DNA of 64,000 bases, taken from contig JBJMKZ010000028.1 of the NCBI GenBank assembly GCA_045805565.1, positions 1 through 64,000 of the forward strand, given 5' to 3'. Positions 1 to 9,377 of this stretch are shown in pieces. Origin of the DNA: DATAEY01 sp045805565. GTDB taxonomy: Bacteria; Actinomycetota; Thermoleophilia; Solirubrobacterales; Solirubrobacteraceae. A model generated the notes under the pieces. The model was not told where the DNA came from. It worked only from the letters and a program-made list of their open reading frames with translations, and searched no databases. A program made the position numbers and the translations under genes. The number at the start of each line of letters is the position of its first letter. Within the stretch, counting starts at the first letter, position 1.

Positions 1-1
1 C

Positions 2-1462
2 ATCGACCACGGCAAGACCGCGCTGATCGCCGCGCTGACCGGGGTGGACACCGACCGGCTGCCCGAGGAGCGCGCGCGGGGAATCTCGATCGAGCTCGGC
101 TATGCCCGCCTGGGCCTGCCGTCCGGGCGCTCGGTGTCGGTGGTCGACGTCCCGGGACACGAGCGGTTCGTGCGGACGATGGTGGCCGGCGCCACCGGAG
201 TCGACATGTTCCTGATGACCGTGGCCGCCGACGACGGGGTGATGCCCCAGACGCGCGAGCACGCCGCCGTACTGACGGGGCTCGATATCGGCAAGGGGGT
301 GGTGGCGGTCACCAAGTCGGACCTGCTCGACCCCGCGCCGGCGGCCGAGGAGGCGGCGAGGCTGCTGCCGGGTGTCCCCGTGGTCGCGGTCTCGGCGCGG
401 ACCGGGCAGGGACTCGACGACCTGCGGGCCGCGCTGGACCGGGTTGCGGCCGAGGTTCCGGGCCGCGCTGCGGACGGCGCGGAAAGCCGGGAGCTGCGCC
501 TCCACGTCGATCGGTCATTCACGATCCGCGGTGCCGGCACGGTGGTGACGGGAACCCTGTGGTCGGGATCGGTGGGCCGGGGCGACGAGGTCGTCGTGCT
601 GCCTCGCGGCCTCACGACCCGGGTGCGCGCGGTCCAGGTCCATGACGAAGCCGTCGAGCGCGCGCTGCCGGGCCAGCGGGTGGCACTCAACCTGGTGGGA
701 GTCGGGGTGGGCGACGTCGAGCGCGGCGACCTGATCGCCGCCGCGGACGCCGGCCACCAGCCGACGCACGTGATCGACGTCGAGTTGGACCTCGGTCCGG
801 GGCGTCATCGGTTCGACGGCGGCGGGCGGGTGCAGGTGCACCACGGCACGCGCGAGTCCCCGGCTCGAGTCTCGGCGCTCGGCGGGCGCTTCTTCCAGCT
901 GCGGCTCGAGCGCCCTCTGGTCCCCGCCGGGGGCGACCGGGTCGTCGTGCGCCAGATCGCGCCGCCCGACACGCTTGGGGGAGGCGTGGTCCTCGATCCG
1001 CGGGCGCGCAAGCACGGGCCCTCCCGCGAGACACTGGCGCGACTGGAGCGCCTCTCCCGTGGCGAACCGGAGCCCGAGCCCCCGCCCCCGAAGCCGGCTC
1101 CGGCCCCCGCCTCCCCACCGCCGCTGTCGCCGGCCGCCCTCGCGCTCGAGCGGCGCCTGCGGGTCGCAGGACACGAACCGCCGATCGAGACCGAGCTGGG
1201 CGACGCCGCCTCCGAGCTTCGCGCGCTGCGCGCCGCGGGCCGCGCGGTGCGCGTCGGACGCAACCTGCACTTCCATCCCGACGCGCTGGCGGAGGTCGAA
1301 GGCGTGGTGGCGGGCTTCATCGAGCGCCACGGGTCGATCACCATCGCGCAGCTGCGCGACGAGCTGGGAACGACCCGCAAGTTCGCCCAGGCGCTGCTGG
1401 AGCACTTCGACGCGGAGAAGGTCACCCGCCGCGTCGGCGACTCCCACGTGCTCAGGCGCTAG
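2..1462 (+). CDS. selB: Selenocysteine-specific elongation factor SelB (5' end cut off by window edge)
   Basis: SelB is the EF-Tu-like GTPase that delivers Sec-tRNA to UGA codons marked by a SECIS element. The visible 486 residues begin inside the G1 loop (IDHGKT), continue through the SelB-type switch region (DRLPEERARGISIELGY) and the G3 motif DVPGHERF near residue 49, and include the TKSD guanine-specificity motif near residue 104. A Pro-rich linker near residues 355-380 leads into C-terminal winged helices, which in this family contact the SECIS hairpin and separate SelB from EF-Tu. Only about ten N-terminal residues should be missing. The stop overlaps the end of the convergent ferritin gene by 4 bases. 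No selenoprotein or selenocysteine tRNA was recognised in the window. Confidence 0.95.
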   Translation: MDHGKTALIAALTGVDTDRLPEERARGISIELGYARLGLPSGRSVSVVDVPGHERFVRTMVAGATGVDMFLMTVAADDGVMPQTREHAAVLTGLDIGKGVVAVTKSDLLDPAPAAEEAARLLPGVPVVAVSARTGQGLDDLRAALDRVAAEVPGRAADGAESRELRLHVDRSFTIRGAGTVVTGTLWSGSVGRGDEVVVLPRGLTTRVRAVQVHDEAVERALPGQRVALNLVGVGVGDVERGDLIAAADAGHQPTHVIDVELDLGPGRHRFDGGGRVQVHHGTRESPARVSALGGRFFQLRLERPLVPAGGDRVVVRQIAPPDTLGGGVVLDPRARKHGPSRETLARLERLSRGEPEPEPPPPKPAPAPASPPPLSPAALALERRLRVAGHEPPIETELGDAASELRALRAAGRAVRVGRNLHFHPDALAEVEGVVAGFIERHGSITIAQLRDELGTTRKFAQALLEHFDAEKVTRRVGDSHVLRR

Positions 1463-1989
1463 ATGGCGCCGCCGGCGACCGGCGGGGCGGTCGGGTCGCC
1501 ACCGCGCTCCGACCCCTCGCGGGCGAGGTACTCCTCGATCTCCATCGGACGGTCGCGCTCGCGCTCGACCACGTCCAGCAGGCCGGACATCGTCGCGACC
1601 TCCTCGACCTGCTCCTTGATGAACCACTGGGTGAACTGCTCCGAGGCGTAGTCGCTCTCCTCACGGGCCACCGCCGCCAGTTCACCGATCTGATCGGTGA
1701 CCCGACGCTCCTGCTCGAGGGCGAGCCGGACCGGGGCGACCACGTCGTCGAAGTCGATCTGCGGCGCGGCCACGCCCGGAATCACCGGATCGGCCCCGGT
1801 GTCCAGCAGGTAGCGGACCATCATCAGCGCGTGATTGCGCTCCTCGAGCGCCTGCCGGTAGAAGAAGGCGGCCAGGCGCGGCAGCGTACGGGAGTCGTAG
1901 TGGACGGCCACCGCGACGTACTGCTGGGCGGCGGCGAACTCGTAGGCGATCTGCTGGTTGAGCCGTTCGGTGAAGCTCGCGGCGGGCAC
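1459..1989 (-). CDS. Ferritin
   Basis: A 176-residue non-haem ferritin, an iron-storage shell protein that oxidises Fe(II) and stores Fe(III). It shows the four-helix ferritin pattern: an early Glu in the AYEFAAAQQY segment, EERNHALMM (the ExxH ferroxidase motif) near residue 50, a Glu-rich third helix (LALEQERRV), and a fourth helix reading QFTQWFIKEQVEEVATM. The QWFIKEQ(V/E)EE motif is characteristic of prokaryotic ferritins. The start is GTG. The gene converges on selB with a 4-base overlap. The length is normal for the family. Confidence 0.93.
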   Translation of the reverse strand: MPAASFTERLNQQIAYEFAAAQQYVAVAVHYDSRTLPRLAAFFYRQALEERNHALMMVRYLLDTGADPVIPGVAAPQIDFDDVVAPVRLALEQERRVTDQIGELAAVAREESDYASEQFTQWFIKEQVEEVATMSGLLDVVERERDRPMEIEEYLAREGSERGGDPTAPPVAGGAI

Positions 1990-2061
1990 CGGGGGATCCT
2001 ATGGGGCGGACGGGGAGAGTCGGTGCAGTGCCGGCTGGGGGCGCCAGTATCCTGACTCGCC

Positions 2062-3012
<951 letters not shown>

Positions 3013-3087
3013 CCTTACTGGCGCGGCGGGGGCGACGGACCGCTACTCCCGGCTCGGCGTCTCGTTTAGGAGCTCACACCAGGGAAG

Positions 3088-4614
3088 ATGGCCACCAGCG
3101 AGCTGAAGGTCCAGCAGGAGCAGCAGGGGGAGGTGGCGCAGGCCGCCGTCTCGCCACCGGTCCAGCTGCCGGATCGAGACGTCCGGCGCAAGCGTCCGCC
3201 CGCGGTGACGTTCCTGCTGCGCGTGGAGACGCTGCGCCAACTCGCCCGGATCGCCACGCTGCTGGTGATCGACTTCGTCGGCCTCTACGGCGCAATCCTC
3301 ACCGCGCTGCTGCTCAAGGCCGCGGTCCTGGGCAACTTCAACTTCGACGTGGCTTTCGCGGAGACGCGGCGCACGATCGCCTTCGCCTACCTGGTGATGG
3401 TGCTTCTGTTCGCCCGCTCGTCGCTGTACTCCAGCCGTCCGGAGCGACCCGGGCTGAGCCGCATGGTGGCGTCGCTGTTCCAGACCATGGTGGTGACCCT
3501 GATCTTCGCCCTGGTCAACGGGAATCGCTTCTCCTCCTACTACATCTTCTACGGCTCCCTCTTCTTCGCCACCGTCTACATCGGCTCGCTGCGGTACGCG
3601 TACGAGTGGCTCACCGGGCTCGTGCTGCGGGCGGCCGGGTACCACCGGCGGGCGCTGCTGGTCGGCTCCGGCGCCCAGATCGAGGCGGTCGCCCAGGCGC
3701 TCACCGATTCGGGGCAGCGAATCGATCTGATCGGCTACCTGTCGCTCAGCCCGAGCTCGGACAGCGGCCTGCACTCACTGGGTGCGGTCGAGGGGCTCCC
3801 GACGGTCCTCGACGCCCACCACGTGGACGAGGTGGTGATCGCCGACCCCGACTTCCCCCAGGAGCGCGCCATCGAGCTGGTGGACGAGTGCCACCGGCGG
3901 GGGGTCAGGGTCCGCGTCGCTCCGACCACGATGGAGATCCTCACCCACCGCGCCGAGCTCGTCCCCGGGCAGTCGATGCCCCTGTTCGAGCTCACGCCGC
4001 CGGTGTTCGAAGGCTTCGACTACTTCGTCAAGCGCAGCTTCGATGTCGTCGTCGCCACGCTGCTGCTGCTGTTCCTGACCCCGCTGCTGACGGCGATCGC
4101 GCTGGCGGTGCGGTTGTCCTCGAACGGTCCGGTCCTCTACCGCTCCCGGCGCCCCGGCATCGGAGGCATGCAGTTCGACTGCTTCAAGTTCCGCACCATG
4201 CGCACCGACGCCGATCAGCTCCAGGCCGACCTGGAATCGATGAACGAGGCCTCGGGCGCGCTGTTCAAGATCCGCCGCGACCCGCGACTCACGCCGGTCG
4301 GGCGCCTGCTGCGCCGGTTCTCGTTCGACGAGCTCCCGCAGCTGCTCAACGTGCTGCGCGGCGAGATGTCGCTGGTGGGCCCGCGCCCGCTGCCCCAGCG
4401 CGACTTCGAGCGGCTCGAGGACTGGCACAAGAAGCGCTATCTGGTGCTCCCGGGAATCACCGGGCTGTGGCAGGTGTCGGGCCGCTCGGAGCTCGACTTC
4501 GACGACCTGGTCCGGCTCGACTTCCTCTATCTGGAGCGGTGGTCGGTGTTCCTGGACCTGACCATCCTGATCAAGACGGTCCCCGCGGTCATCACGCGCA
4601 AGGGCGCCTTCTAG
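3088..4614 (+). CDS. Polyprenyl-phosphate sugar-1-phosphate transferase (initiating glycosyltransferase)
   Basis: A 508-residue WbaP/CpsE-type membrane transferase that loads the first sugar phosphate onto undecaprenyl phosphate and so starts repeat-unit synthesis. The N-terminal 130 residues form several membrane segments. A CoA-binding-like Rossmann region follows (RALLVGSGAQ). The C-terminal catalytic domain begins with KRSFDVVVA and a membrane hairpin, and carries FKFRTM, the DELPQLLNVL motif, MSLVGPRPLP and GITGLWQVSGRS. All the usual catalytic signatures are present and the length is normal. It lies between UDP-xylose synthase and a methyltransferase on the same strand. Confidence 0.93.
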   Translation: MATSELKVQQEQQGEVAQAAVSPPVQLPDRDVRRKRPPAVTFLLRVETLRQLARIATLLVIDFVGLYGAILTALLLKAAVLGNFNFDVAFAETRRTIAFAYLVMVLLFARSSLYSSRPERPGLSRMVASLFQTMVVTLIFALVNGNRFSSYYIFYGSLFFATVYIGSLRYAYEWLTGLVLRAAGYHRRALLVGSGAQIEAVAQALTDSGQRIDLIGYLSLSPSSDSGLHSLGAVEGLPTVLDAHHVDEVVIADPDFPQERAIELVDECHRRGVRVRVAPTTMEILTHRAELVPGQSMPLFELTPPVFEGFDYFVKRSFDVVVATLLLLFLTPLLTAIALAVRLSSNGPVLYRSRRPGIGGMQFDCFKFRTMRTDADQLQADLESMNEASGALFKIRRDPRLTPVGRLLRRFSFDELPQLLNVLRGEMSLVGPRPLPQRDFERLEDWHKKRYLVLPGITGLWQVSGRSELDFDDLVRLDFLYLERWSVFLDLTILIKTVPAVITRKGAF

Positions 4615-4659
4615 CCCTGGCGGCGCGGCGGACCTGAGCCCGGGCATGCCGCCCGTCGT

Positions 4660-5274
4660 GTGAAGGAGTTCTACGAGGACGTCTGGCGCGAGCTGCCCTC
4701 CGAGCTGCCGCCGTACGCGTTTCGCCGGCGGCTCGCCTTCCTGCTCGGCCGGGTGGCTCCCGGCGATCGGGTCCTCGACGTCGGGTGCGGGGAGGGCGCC
4801 TTCTGCGCCGAGCTGGCGGCCGCCGGCGCCCGGCCGGTGGGGGTCGAGGTGGCCGAGCACGCGGTGCGGCGGGCACGGGCTCGGCACCCGGGCCTGCGCT
4901 TCGAGGCGGCCACGCCCCACGGGCCGCTTGCGTTCGACGACGCGCAGTTCGACGTGATCTGGACATCGGAGGTGATCGAGCACGTTGCCGACACCGCTCG
5001 GTGGCTCTCCGAGCTTCGCCGGGTGCTGCGTCCCGGCGGTTACCTGCTGGTCACCACTCCCTACCACGGCCGGTTCAAGGCCGCCTTGGTCGGGCTGACC
5101 GCGTTCGAGTCGCACTTCGACCCGCTCGGCCAGCACCTGCGCTTCTACACACGGCGCTCGCTGCGGACGCTGCTCGAGGGGTTCGGGTTCGAGGACGTGC
5201 GCATCGCCACCGCCGGGGGGCCGCCGCTGCTGCGCGAGACACTGCTGGCGCAGGCGCGGCGCACCCGTTTCTGA
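4660..5274 (+). CDS. Class I SAM-dependent methyltransferase
   Basis: A 204-residue Methyltransf_11-type enzyme. The SAM-binding motif I reads VLDVGCGEGAF near residues 38-48, and motif IV includes FDVIWTSEVIEHV. The post-motif segment LRRVLRPGGYLLVTTP is also typical. The start is GTG; an in-frame ATG just upstream runs into a stop. Its position right after the initiating sugar transferase suggests that it methylates a glycan or lipid-linked intermediate, but the substrate cannot be read from the sequence. It converges on the O-antigen ligase-like gene with a 15-bp gap. Confidence 0.85.
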   Translation: MKEFYEDVWRELPSELPPYAFRRRLAFLLGRVAPGDRVLDVGCGEGAFCAELAAAGARPVGVEVAEHAVRRARARHPGLRFEAATPHGPLAFDDAQFDVIWTSEVIEHVADTARWLSELRRVLRPGGYLLVTTPYHGRFKAALVGLTAFESHFDPLGQHLRFYTRRSLRTLLEGFGFEDVRIATAGGPPLLRETLLAQARRTRF

Positions 5275-5289
5275 CGGGCTCCCGCCCGG

Positions 5290-7695
5290 CTAGCCGCCGG
5301 CCTGTTGCAGCACCGCCTGGCAGCGGGCCAGCTTGGCGCGCTTCTTCGCCACCTTGCTCGGCCGCAGCTTGCGGGAGCGCAGCTGGGCCGACGCCTTCGC
5401 AACGAACTGGCGGCACTGCGCAACCGCGGCCGGCCCGGTGGCGATCGCCGCGCCCTTCTTGGCGCCGCCGCCGCCCTTGCCGGGCTTCCCGGCCTTCCCC
5501 GCCGCGGACACCTTGGCCAGCGTACGGGGGAGGCGCTGGTACACCGCCACGAACTGCTGGCGCAGGAGCGGCGAGCGCGGGTCGAGCTGGACCGCCGCAC
5601 GCAATGCGGCAAATGCGGCGGATGGGTTGTGCATCGTGTTGAGCTGGAAGGTCGCCAGCGCCTGCCAGGTATCGGGGTTCCGGGGCTGCAGGCGGACCGC
5701 CTGCTGGAGAATCCGCACCGCGAACGCCTTGTGTCCGGCGCGCGACTCGACCTGGGCCCACTGGTAGAGCGGCTCGGCGGAGACGGGATCGCGCGACACG
5801 GCCTGCTTGGCCAGCAGCAGCGCGTCTCCGACGCGGTTGTTGAGCAGCAGATCGCTCGACGAGTTGGTCGCCGCCGCCGCCCTCTGTGGCTGCCATATGG
5901 CCCACGCGCAGACCAGCGCGATGATCGCGGTGACGAGGGCCGCGGCCGTCCGCGCCTGGACGGACGCCGACCGGGCGGCTCCCGGCGCGCCCAGCGGGCC
6001 TTGGCCGGCGACGTAGCCGGCGGCGACCACCGCGACCAGCGCGACGCCCGGGAATGCCCATGTCCAGTCGATCGCCGAGTGCAGGGCGAACGTGAGCACG
6101 ATGGCGACCAGGGTCACCAGCTCGAGGCGGGCTCCCTCCAGCGGGCCCGGATAGGGCTCGGGCACACCGTTGCGCGCGTAGGCCGTCCTGGCTCGAGTGG
6201 CGAGCCGGCTCGGCGACAGCGCCGTCACCCGGCGGCGAGCCGCCTGCGGCCACGCGCCGGGGGTTCGCCAGGTCGGCTCGGCCGGCGACACGACGTCCGG
6301 CCTCTGGCGCCGGGTCGAGCGCCGGGCGGCGATCAGCCACGCGAGCACGCCCGCCAGCGAGATCAGCAGTCCGGTGAGCCCGAGGTCGGCCCCCGTCTGG
6401 GGCACGTAGCCGTGGGCGTGCTTGACATCGACGGCGTCGCGGCGGTACTCCTTGCGCGCGGTGGCGAAACCACCGGCTCCCGCTCCCTCGAGCTTGTTGT
6501 TGACCCAGATGCGGTAGGCCTCGTGCCAATAGGAGCCGCGCTTGGAGCCGGTGGTGGTCAGGCGCTCGGGGCCGTAGGTCGGGGACGTCGCCGCGGTTGA
6601 GAAGAACGAGTTCCAGGCGGCCGAGACGCTTCCGGGCAGACCCCGATCGGAAAGCGCCAGCGAGACCACACCCGCCACCGGCAGGAGCAGCACCGCGCAC
6701 AGCGCCGCGATCCCGGTCGCGTGCCGCACGCGCGTGGACAGCGGGTACTCCTCCGTCGCCCACTGGATCGCCAGTCCGGCCGCGAACAGCAGGACGATCA
6801 TCAACAGCAGCACCAGCGCCAGCGTGTGCCCGGCGGCGATTCGCTCCGCCAGGGGCTGGCGATCCTTGGACAGGGCGTCCTGCGAGAAGGCCCAGGCGGT
6901 GACGGCGGCGGCGCCGAGCCCGCTCACCAGCAGCACGCTGAGCGCCCGCAGCCGGATCGGGACGACGGCGAACCAGAACACCAGCGCCAGGCCCAGGGCC
7001 ACCAGTGCGCCGCGCGAGTAGGAGAACAGGAGCGTGAGGAGCGACAGCCCCAGCAGTGGATAGCCCAGCGCCCGGACGGCGGGCGGTCCCTCCCGACGCG
7101 CTCCCAGCCAGATGCAGGCCGGGCACGCCATCGCCGCCAGCGCGCCCAGGGCGTTCCAGTAACCCAGCGGCTCGCGCAGGCGGGCCAGCATGGCGGTCGA
7201 GTTCGTGACCGCCGGGAAGGCCTTCTCGAACAGGGAGGCCACGCAGACGCTCAGGCAGGCGATCAGCACCGCGACGAGGATCGCCCGGCCACGCTCGGGG
7301 GCCAGCCGCGCGAGCCCGATGGCTCCGGCGAACGCGGCCACGTAGGCGACGGTGCGGTTCGCCTCGCGCCAGGCGTCGTCCGGAGTGACCGCCCAGCCGA
7401 TCGACAGCGCGGTCCAGGCGGCCAGCGCCGCCAACAGCACCAGGCTGATCCCGCCCCAGCGTCGCTGGGGAGTGGGCGCCAGCAGAAGAGCGGCGATGGC
7501 GAGTCCCGCTCCCACCAGGACGACCGCGATGTCGACGTAGGTGGCGGGGGCGAGCGACGTGCCGCCCTTGGCGATCAACGCGACGGTCGCGAGCCCGGCG
7601 CCCAACCCCAGCGGCAGGCCCCATCGCAGCCGGGCCGGCGGCAGCGTGACCACCGGATCCAGCGCCGGCGCGCTAAGCCCGGCGCGGGAAGACAC
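5290..7695 (-). CDS. O-antigen ligase/polymerase-like membrane protein with C-terminal TPR region
   Basis: An 801-residue multi-pass protein with about a dozen hydrophobic segments and a large periplasmic-type loop around residues 350-400, the layout of the Wzy_C/WaaL family that joins or polymerises lipid-linked glycans. After the last membrane segment (about residue 590) come TPR-like repeats (LLLNNRVGDALLLAKQAV, VSAEPLYQWAQVESR, RNPDTWQALATFQL), then a Lys/Gly-rich stretch and a basic tail. The ligase-TPR fusion also occurs in other bacterial envelopes. Its start overlaps the end of the upstream secreted Gly-rich protein by 23 bases, so the two are probably co-translated. Confidence 0.85.
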   Translation of the reverse strand: MSSRAGLSAPALDPVVTLPPARLRWGLPLGLGAGLATVALIAKGGTSLAPATYVDIAVVLVGAGLAIAALLLAPTPQRRWGGISLVLLAALAAWTALSIGWAVTPDDAWREANRTVAYVAAFAGAIGLARLAPERGRAILVAVLIACLSVCVASLFEKAFPAVTNSTAMLARLREPLGYWNALGALAAMACPACIWLGARREGPPAVRALGYPLLGLSLLTLLFSYSRGALVALGLALVFWFAVVPIRLRALSVLLVSGLGAAAVTAWAFSQDALSKDRQPLAERIAAGHTLALVLLLMIVLLFAAGLAIQWATEEYPLSTRVRHATGIAALCAVLLLPVAGVVSLALSDRGLPGSVSAAWNSFFSTAATSPTYGPERLTTTGSKRGSYWHEAYRIWVNNKLEGAGAGGFATARKEYRRDAVDVKHAHGYVPQTGADLGLTGLLISLAGVLAWLIAARRSTRRQRPDVVSPAEPTWRTPGAWPQAARRRVTALSPSRLATRARTAYARNGVPEPYPGPLEGARLELVTLVAIVLTFALHSAIDWTWAFPGVALVAVVAAGYVAGQGPLGAPGAARSASVQARTAAALVTAIIALVCAWAIWQPQRAAAATNSSSDLLLNNRVGDALLLAKQAVSRDPVSAEPLYQWAQVESRAGHKAFAVRILQQAVRLQPRNPDTWQALATFQLNTMHNPSAAFAALRAAVQLDPRSPLLRQQFVAVYQRLPRTLAKVSAAGKAGKPGKGGGGAKKGAAIATGPAAVAQCRQFVAKASAQLRSRKLRPSKVAKKRAKLARCQAVLQQAGG

Positions 7696-8263
7696 GGTCG
7701 ACGGCCCTGACCACGGGCATCGGCGGCCTGACTCCGCTCAGGGCGGCGACCAGCCCGCCCACGAGCCCCAATCCCAGAACCGCCAGCAGGACAATCACAG
7801 GAGTTGGGATCCCGGGGCGCACGGCATGCGAGGCGAGCGTGCTGCGCGGCGGAGTGATCGGCGGTCCCTTGACGACCGACGTCGCGGCCTTCGCCGTCCT
7901 GGCGTTTGCGCCCGCGCCGCCACCACCACCGCCGTGGCCACCGCCCCCATGACCGCCACCACCACCACCGCCGCCACCACCGCCGCCACCGCCCTGGTCG
8001 CGCAGACGAGCGGCGGCGATGATCTGGCGGCAGTCGGTGTACTCGTCGACGTCGGTCGGGAGGCTGGCCAGCGCCTGCTGGTAATCGACCGGGCCGTGGT
8101 GGTTGTCGATACTGCCGTTGTCGGTGCAGTCGCGGATCACGTCGTTGCCGCTTCCCCAAGCGGTCGAGGGCACGAGCGCGAACGCGCCGGCCAGGGAGAT
8201 GATGGCGAGATTCCTGCGCATGACGTTGGGGGGAGGAGATCCCCGGGGGGTGCGGCCCATCAC
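7673..8263 (-). CDS. Secreted, Gly-rich-linker membrane-anchored protein of unknown function
   Basis: A 196-residue protein that I cannot assign to a family. It begins with a signal-peptide-like segment (LAIISLAGAFALVPSTAWG, residues 18-36). A short domain containing two Cys (DCTDNGS, EYTDCRQ) follows. Then comes an almost pure Gly/His-Gly linker of about 27 residues (residues 91-117), and finally a C-terminal transmembrane helix (VIVLLAVLGLGLVGGLVAAL) with a basic tail. This gives an extracytoplasmic mini-domain held away from the membrane by a flexible tether. The GTG start at 8263 is followed directly by ATG and preceded by an AAGGGA ribosome site; an internal ATG at 8221 is a weaker alternative. 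It overlaps the ligase-like gene, suggesting a joint role at the cell surface. Confidence 0.7.
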   Translation of the reverse strand: MMGRTPRGSPPPNVMRRNLAIISLAGAFALVPSTAWGSGNDVIRDCTDNGSIDNHHGPVDYQQALASLPTDVDEYTDCRQIIAAARLRDQGGGGGGGGGGGGGGHGGGGHGGGGGGAGANARTAKAATSVVKGPPITPPRSTLASHAVRPGIPTPVIVLLAVLGLGLVGGLVAALSGVRPPMPVVRAVDRVFPRRA

Positions 8264-8267
8264 CGTA

Positions 8268-9377
8268 TCAATCCCTTCCCGTCCACCCGGCGAGGCCGCG
8301 GCCGGCCCGACTCTGCGAAGCGCCGACGTCGGCCAGCGCCCGGGTCATCCCGTCCGCCCAGGCCGCGTGGTCGTAGGCGGCGATGTCGGCCCGGGCGGCG
8401 CTCCCGAGTTGGGCGCGAAGCGCAGGGTCGCGCAGCCGGATGATCGCCGACGCCAGCCGGGCGGGATCGCCGGCCGGCACGACCAGGCCGTTGCGCTCGT
8501 GGCGCACGAGCCCTCCGGCGGCGGCCCCGACGGCATCGGTGGCTATCACGGGCAGTCCCCGGTTCATGGCTTCGTTGGCCACCAGTCCCCACGGCTCACG
8601 GAAGGTGAGCGTGGGGATCGACGGCATGACCACAACGTCCGAGGCGGCGTAAAAGTTGCGAAGCCGCACCGGATCGGCCTCGCCCGGCGACACGATGCCC
8701 CTGGTGGTCGCCGCCCTCGCTCGCTCCGGGCCGCCGCCGACCAGGATCAGCGCGGCGTCGGGTGGCCCGAGACCAGTCATCCGCCAGGCGTCGAGCAGCA
8801 CCCGAACCCCCTTTTCCCGCGCCAGGCGGCCGGCGAACAGGACCTGGAACGGAGCGCGTCGGGCGCCCGGCGGGGGTGCTGCGCCGGCTCGCCAGAACTC
8901 GTTGTCCACCGCCTGGGGGGCCTCGTGGACCCGCCGAGCCCCCCGCGCGCGCACGTAGGCGGAGACGTGCGGTCCGTAGGTGGCCACCGCGTGGGCGTGC
9001 GAGTAGATCCAGCGCAGGAACGGGTATCCGACCACCCCGGCCGGGCCCATCGGCTGTGCCCACAGCGTCGCCCACAGCACGAACGGCACCCCCGCCCGCC
9101 GCGCGCCCAGGTAGGCGGCCGGCAGCGCCATCCGTCCCACCGTCCCGCAGACCACGGCCCGGTACGCCCCGCCGCCGGCCAGGGCGCCGGCCTCGCGCTG
9201 ACCGACGCGGCGATGCGGGAACGGCAGCTCGCGAGGCTCGCGGGCGCCGTGGCGCAGGCGGCCGCCGAACAGCGCGAACTCCACCTGCTCACGCTCGGCC
9301 AGCAGGGCGAAGGCGCCGACGCGCGCGGGCGGCGCGTAGTTGGTGACGAACAGCACCGGGCGGGAATCGCCGGTCAT
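8268..9377 (-). CDS. Family 4 glycosyltransferase
   Basis: A 369-residue GT-B enzyme that transfers a sugar from an activated donor to a growing glycan. The C-terminal domain shows VLFAGRLAREKGVRVLLDAW, LILVGGGPER, the PSIPTLTFREPWGLVANEAMNRGLPVIATDAVG donor-binding region with its EPWGLVxNE variant of the usual EPFG motif, and NGLVVPAGD. The N-terminal half is variable, as expected for the acceptor side. The ATG start forms an ATGA overlap with the upstream glycosyltransferase, so the two are translationally coupled. Donor and acceptor are unknown. Confidence 0.9.
   Translation of the reverse strand: MTGDSRPVLFVTNYAPPARVGAFALLAEREQVEFALFGGRLRHGAREPRELPFPHRRVGQREAGALAGGGAYRAVVCGTVGRMALPAAYLGARRAGVPFVLWATLWAQPMGPAGVVGYPFLRWIYSHAHAVATYGPHVSAYVRARGARRVHEAPQAVDNEFWRAGAAPPPGARRAPFQVLFAGRLAREKGVRVLLDAWRMTGLGPPDAALILVGGGPERARAATTRGIVSPGEADPVRLRNFYAASDVVVMPSIPTLTFREPWGLVANEAMNRGLPVIATDAVGAAAGGLVRHERNGLVVPAGDPARLASAIIRLRDPALRAQLGSAARADIAAYDHAAWADGMTRALADVGASQSRAGRGLAGWTGRD

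Noticed and set aside
515..1627. Long minus-strand reading frames opposite selB, and similar long antisense frames throughout (for example opposite 5290-7695, 29625-31244 and 34524-36977)
   Set aside because: In very GC-rich DNA stop codons are rare in the shadow frames. These products are low-complexity Arg/Gly/Pro/Ala sequences without family motifs, whereas the opposite strand encodes clear families.
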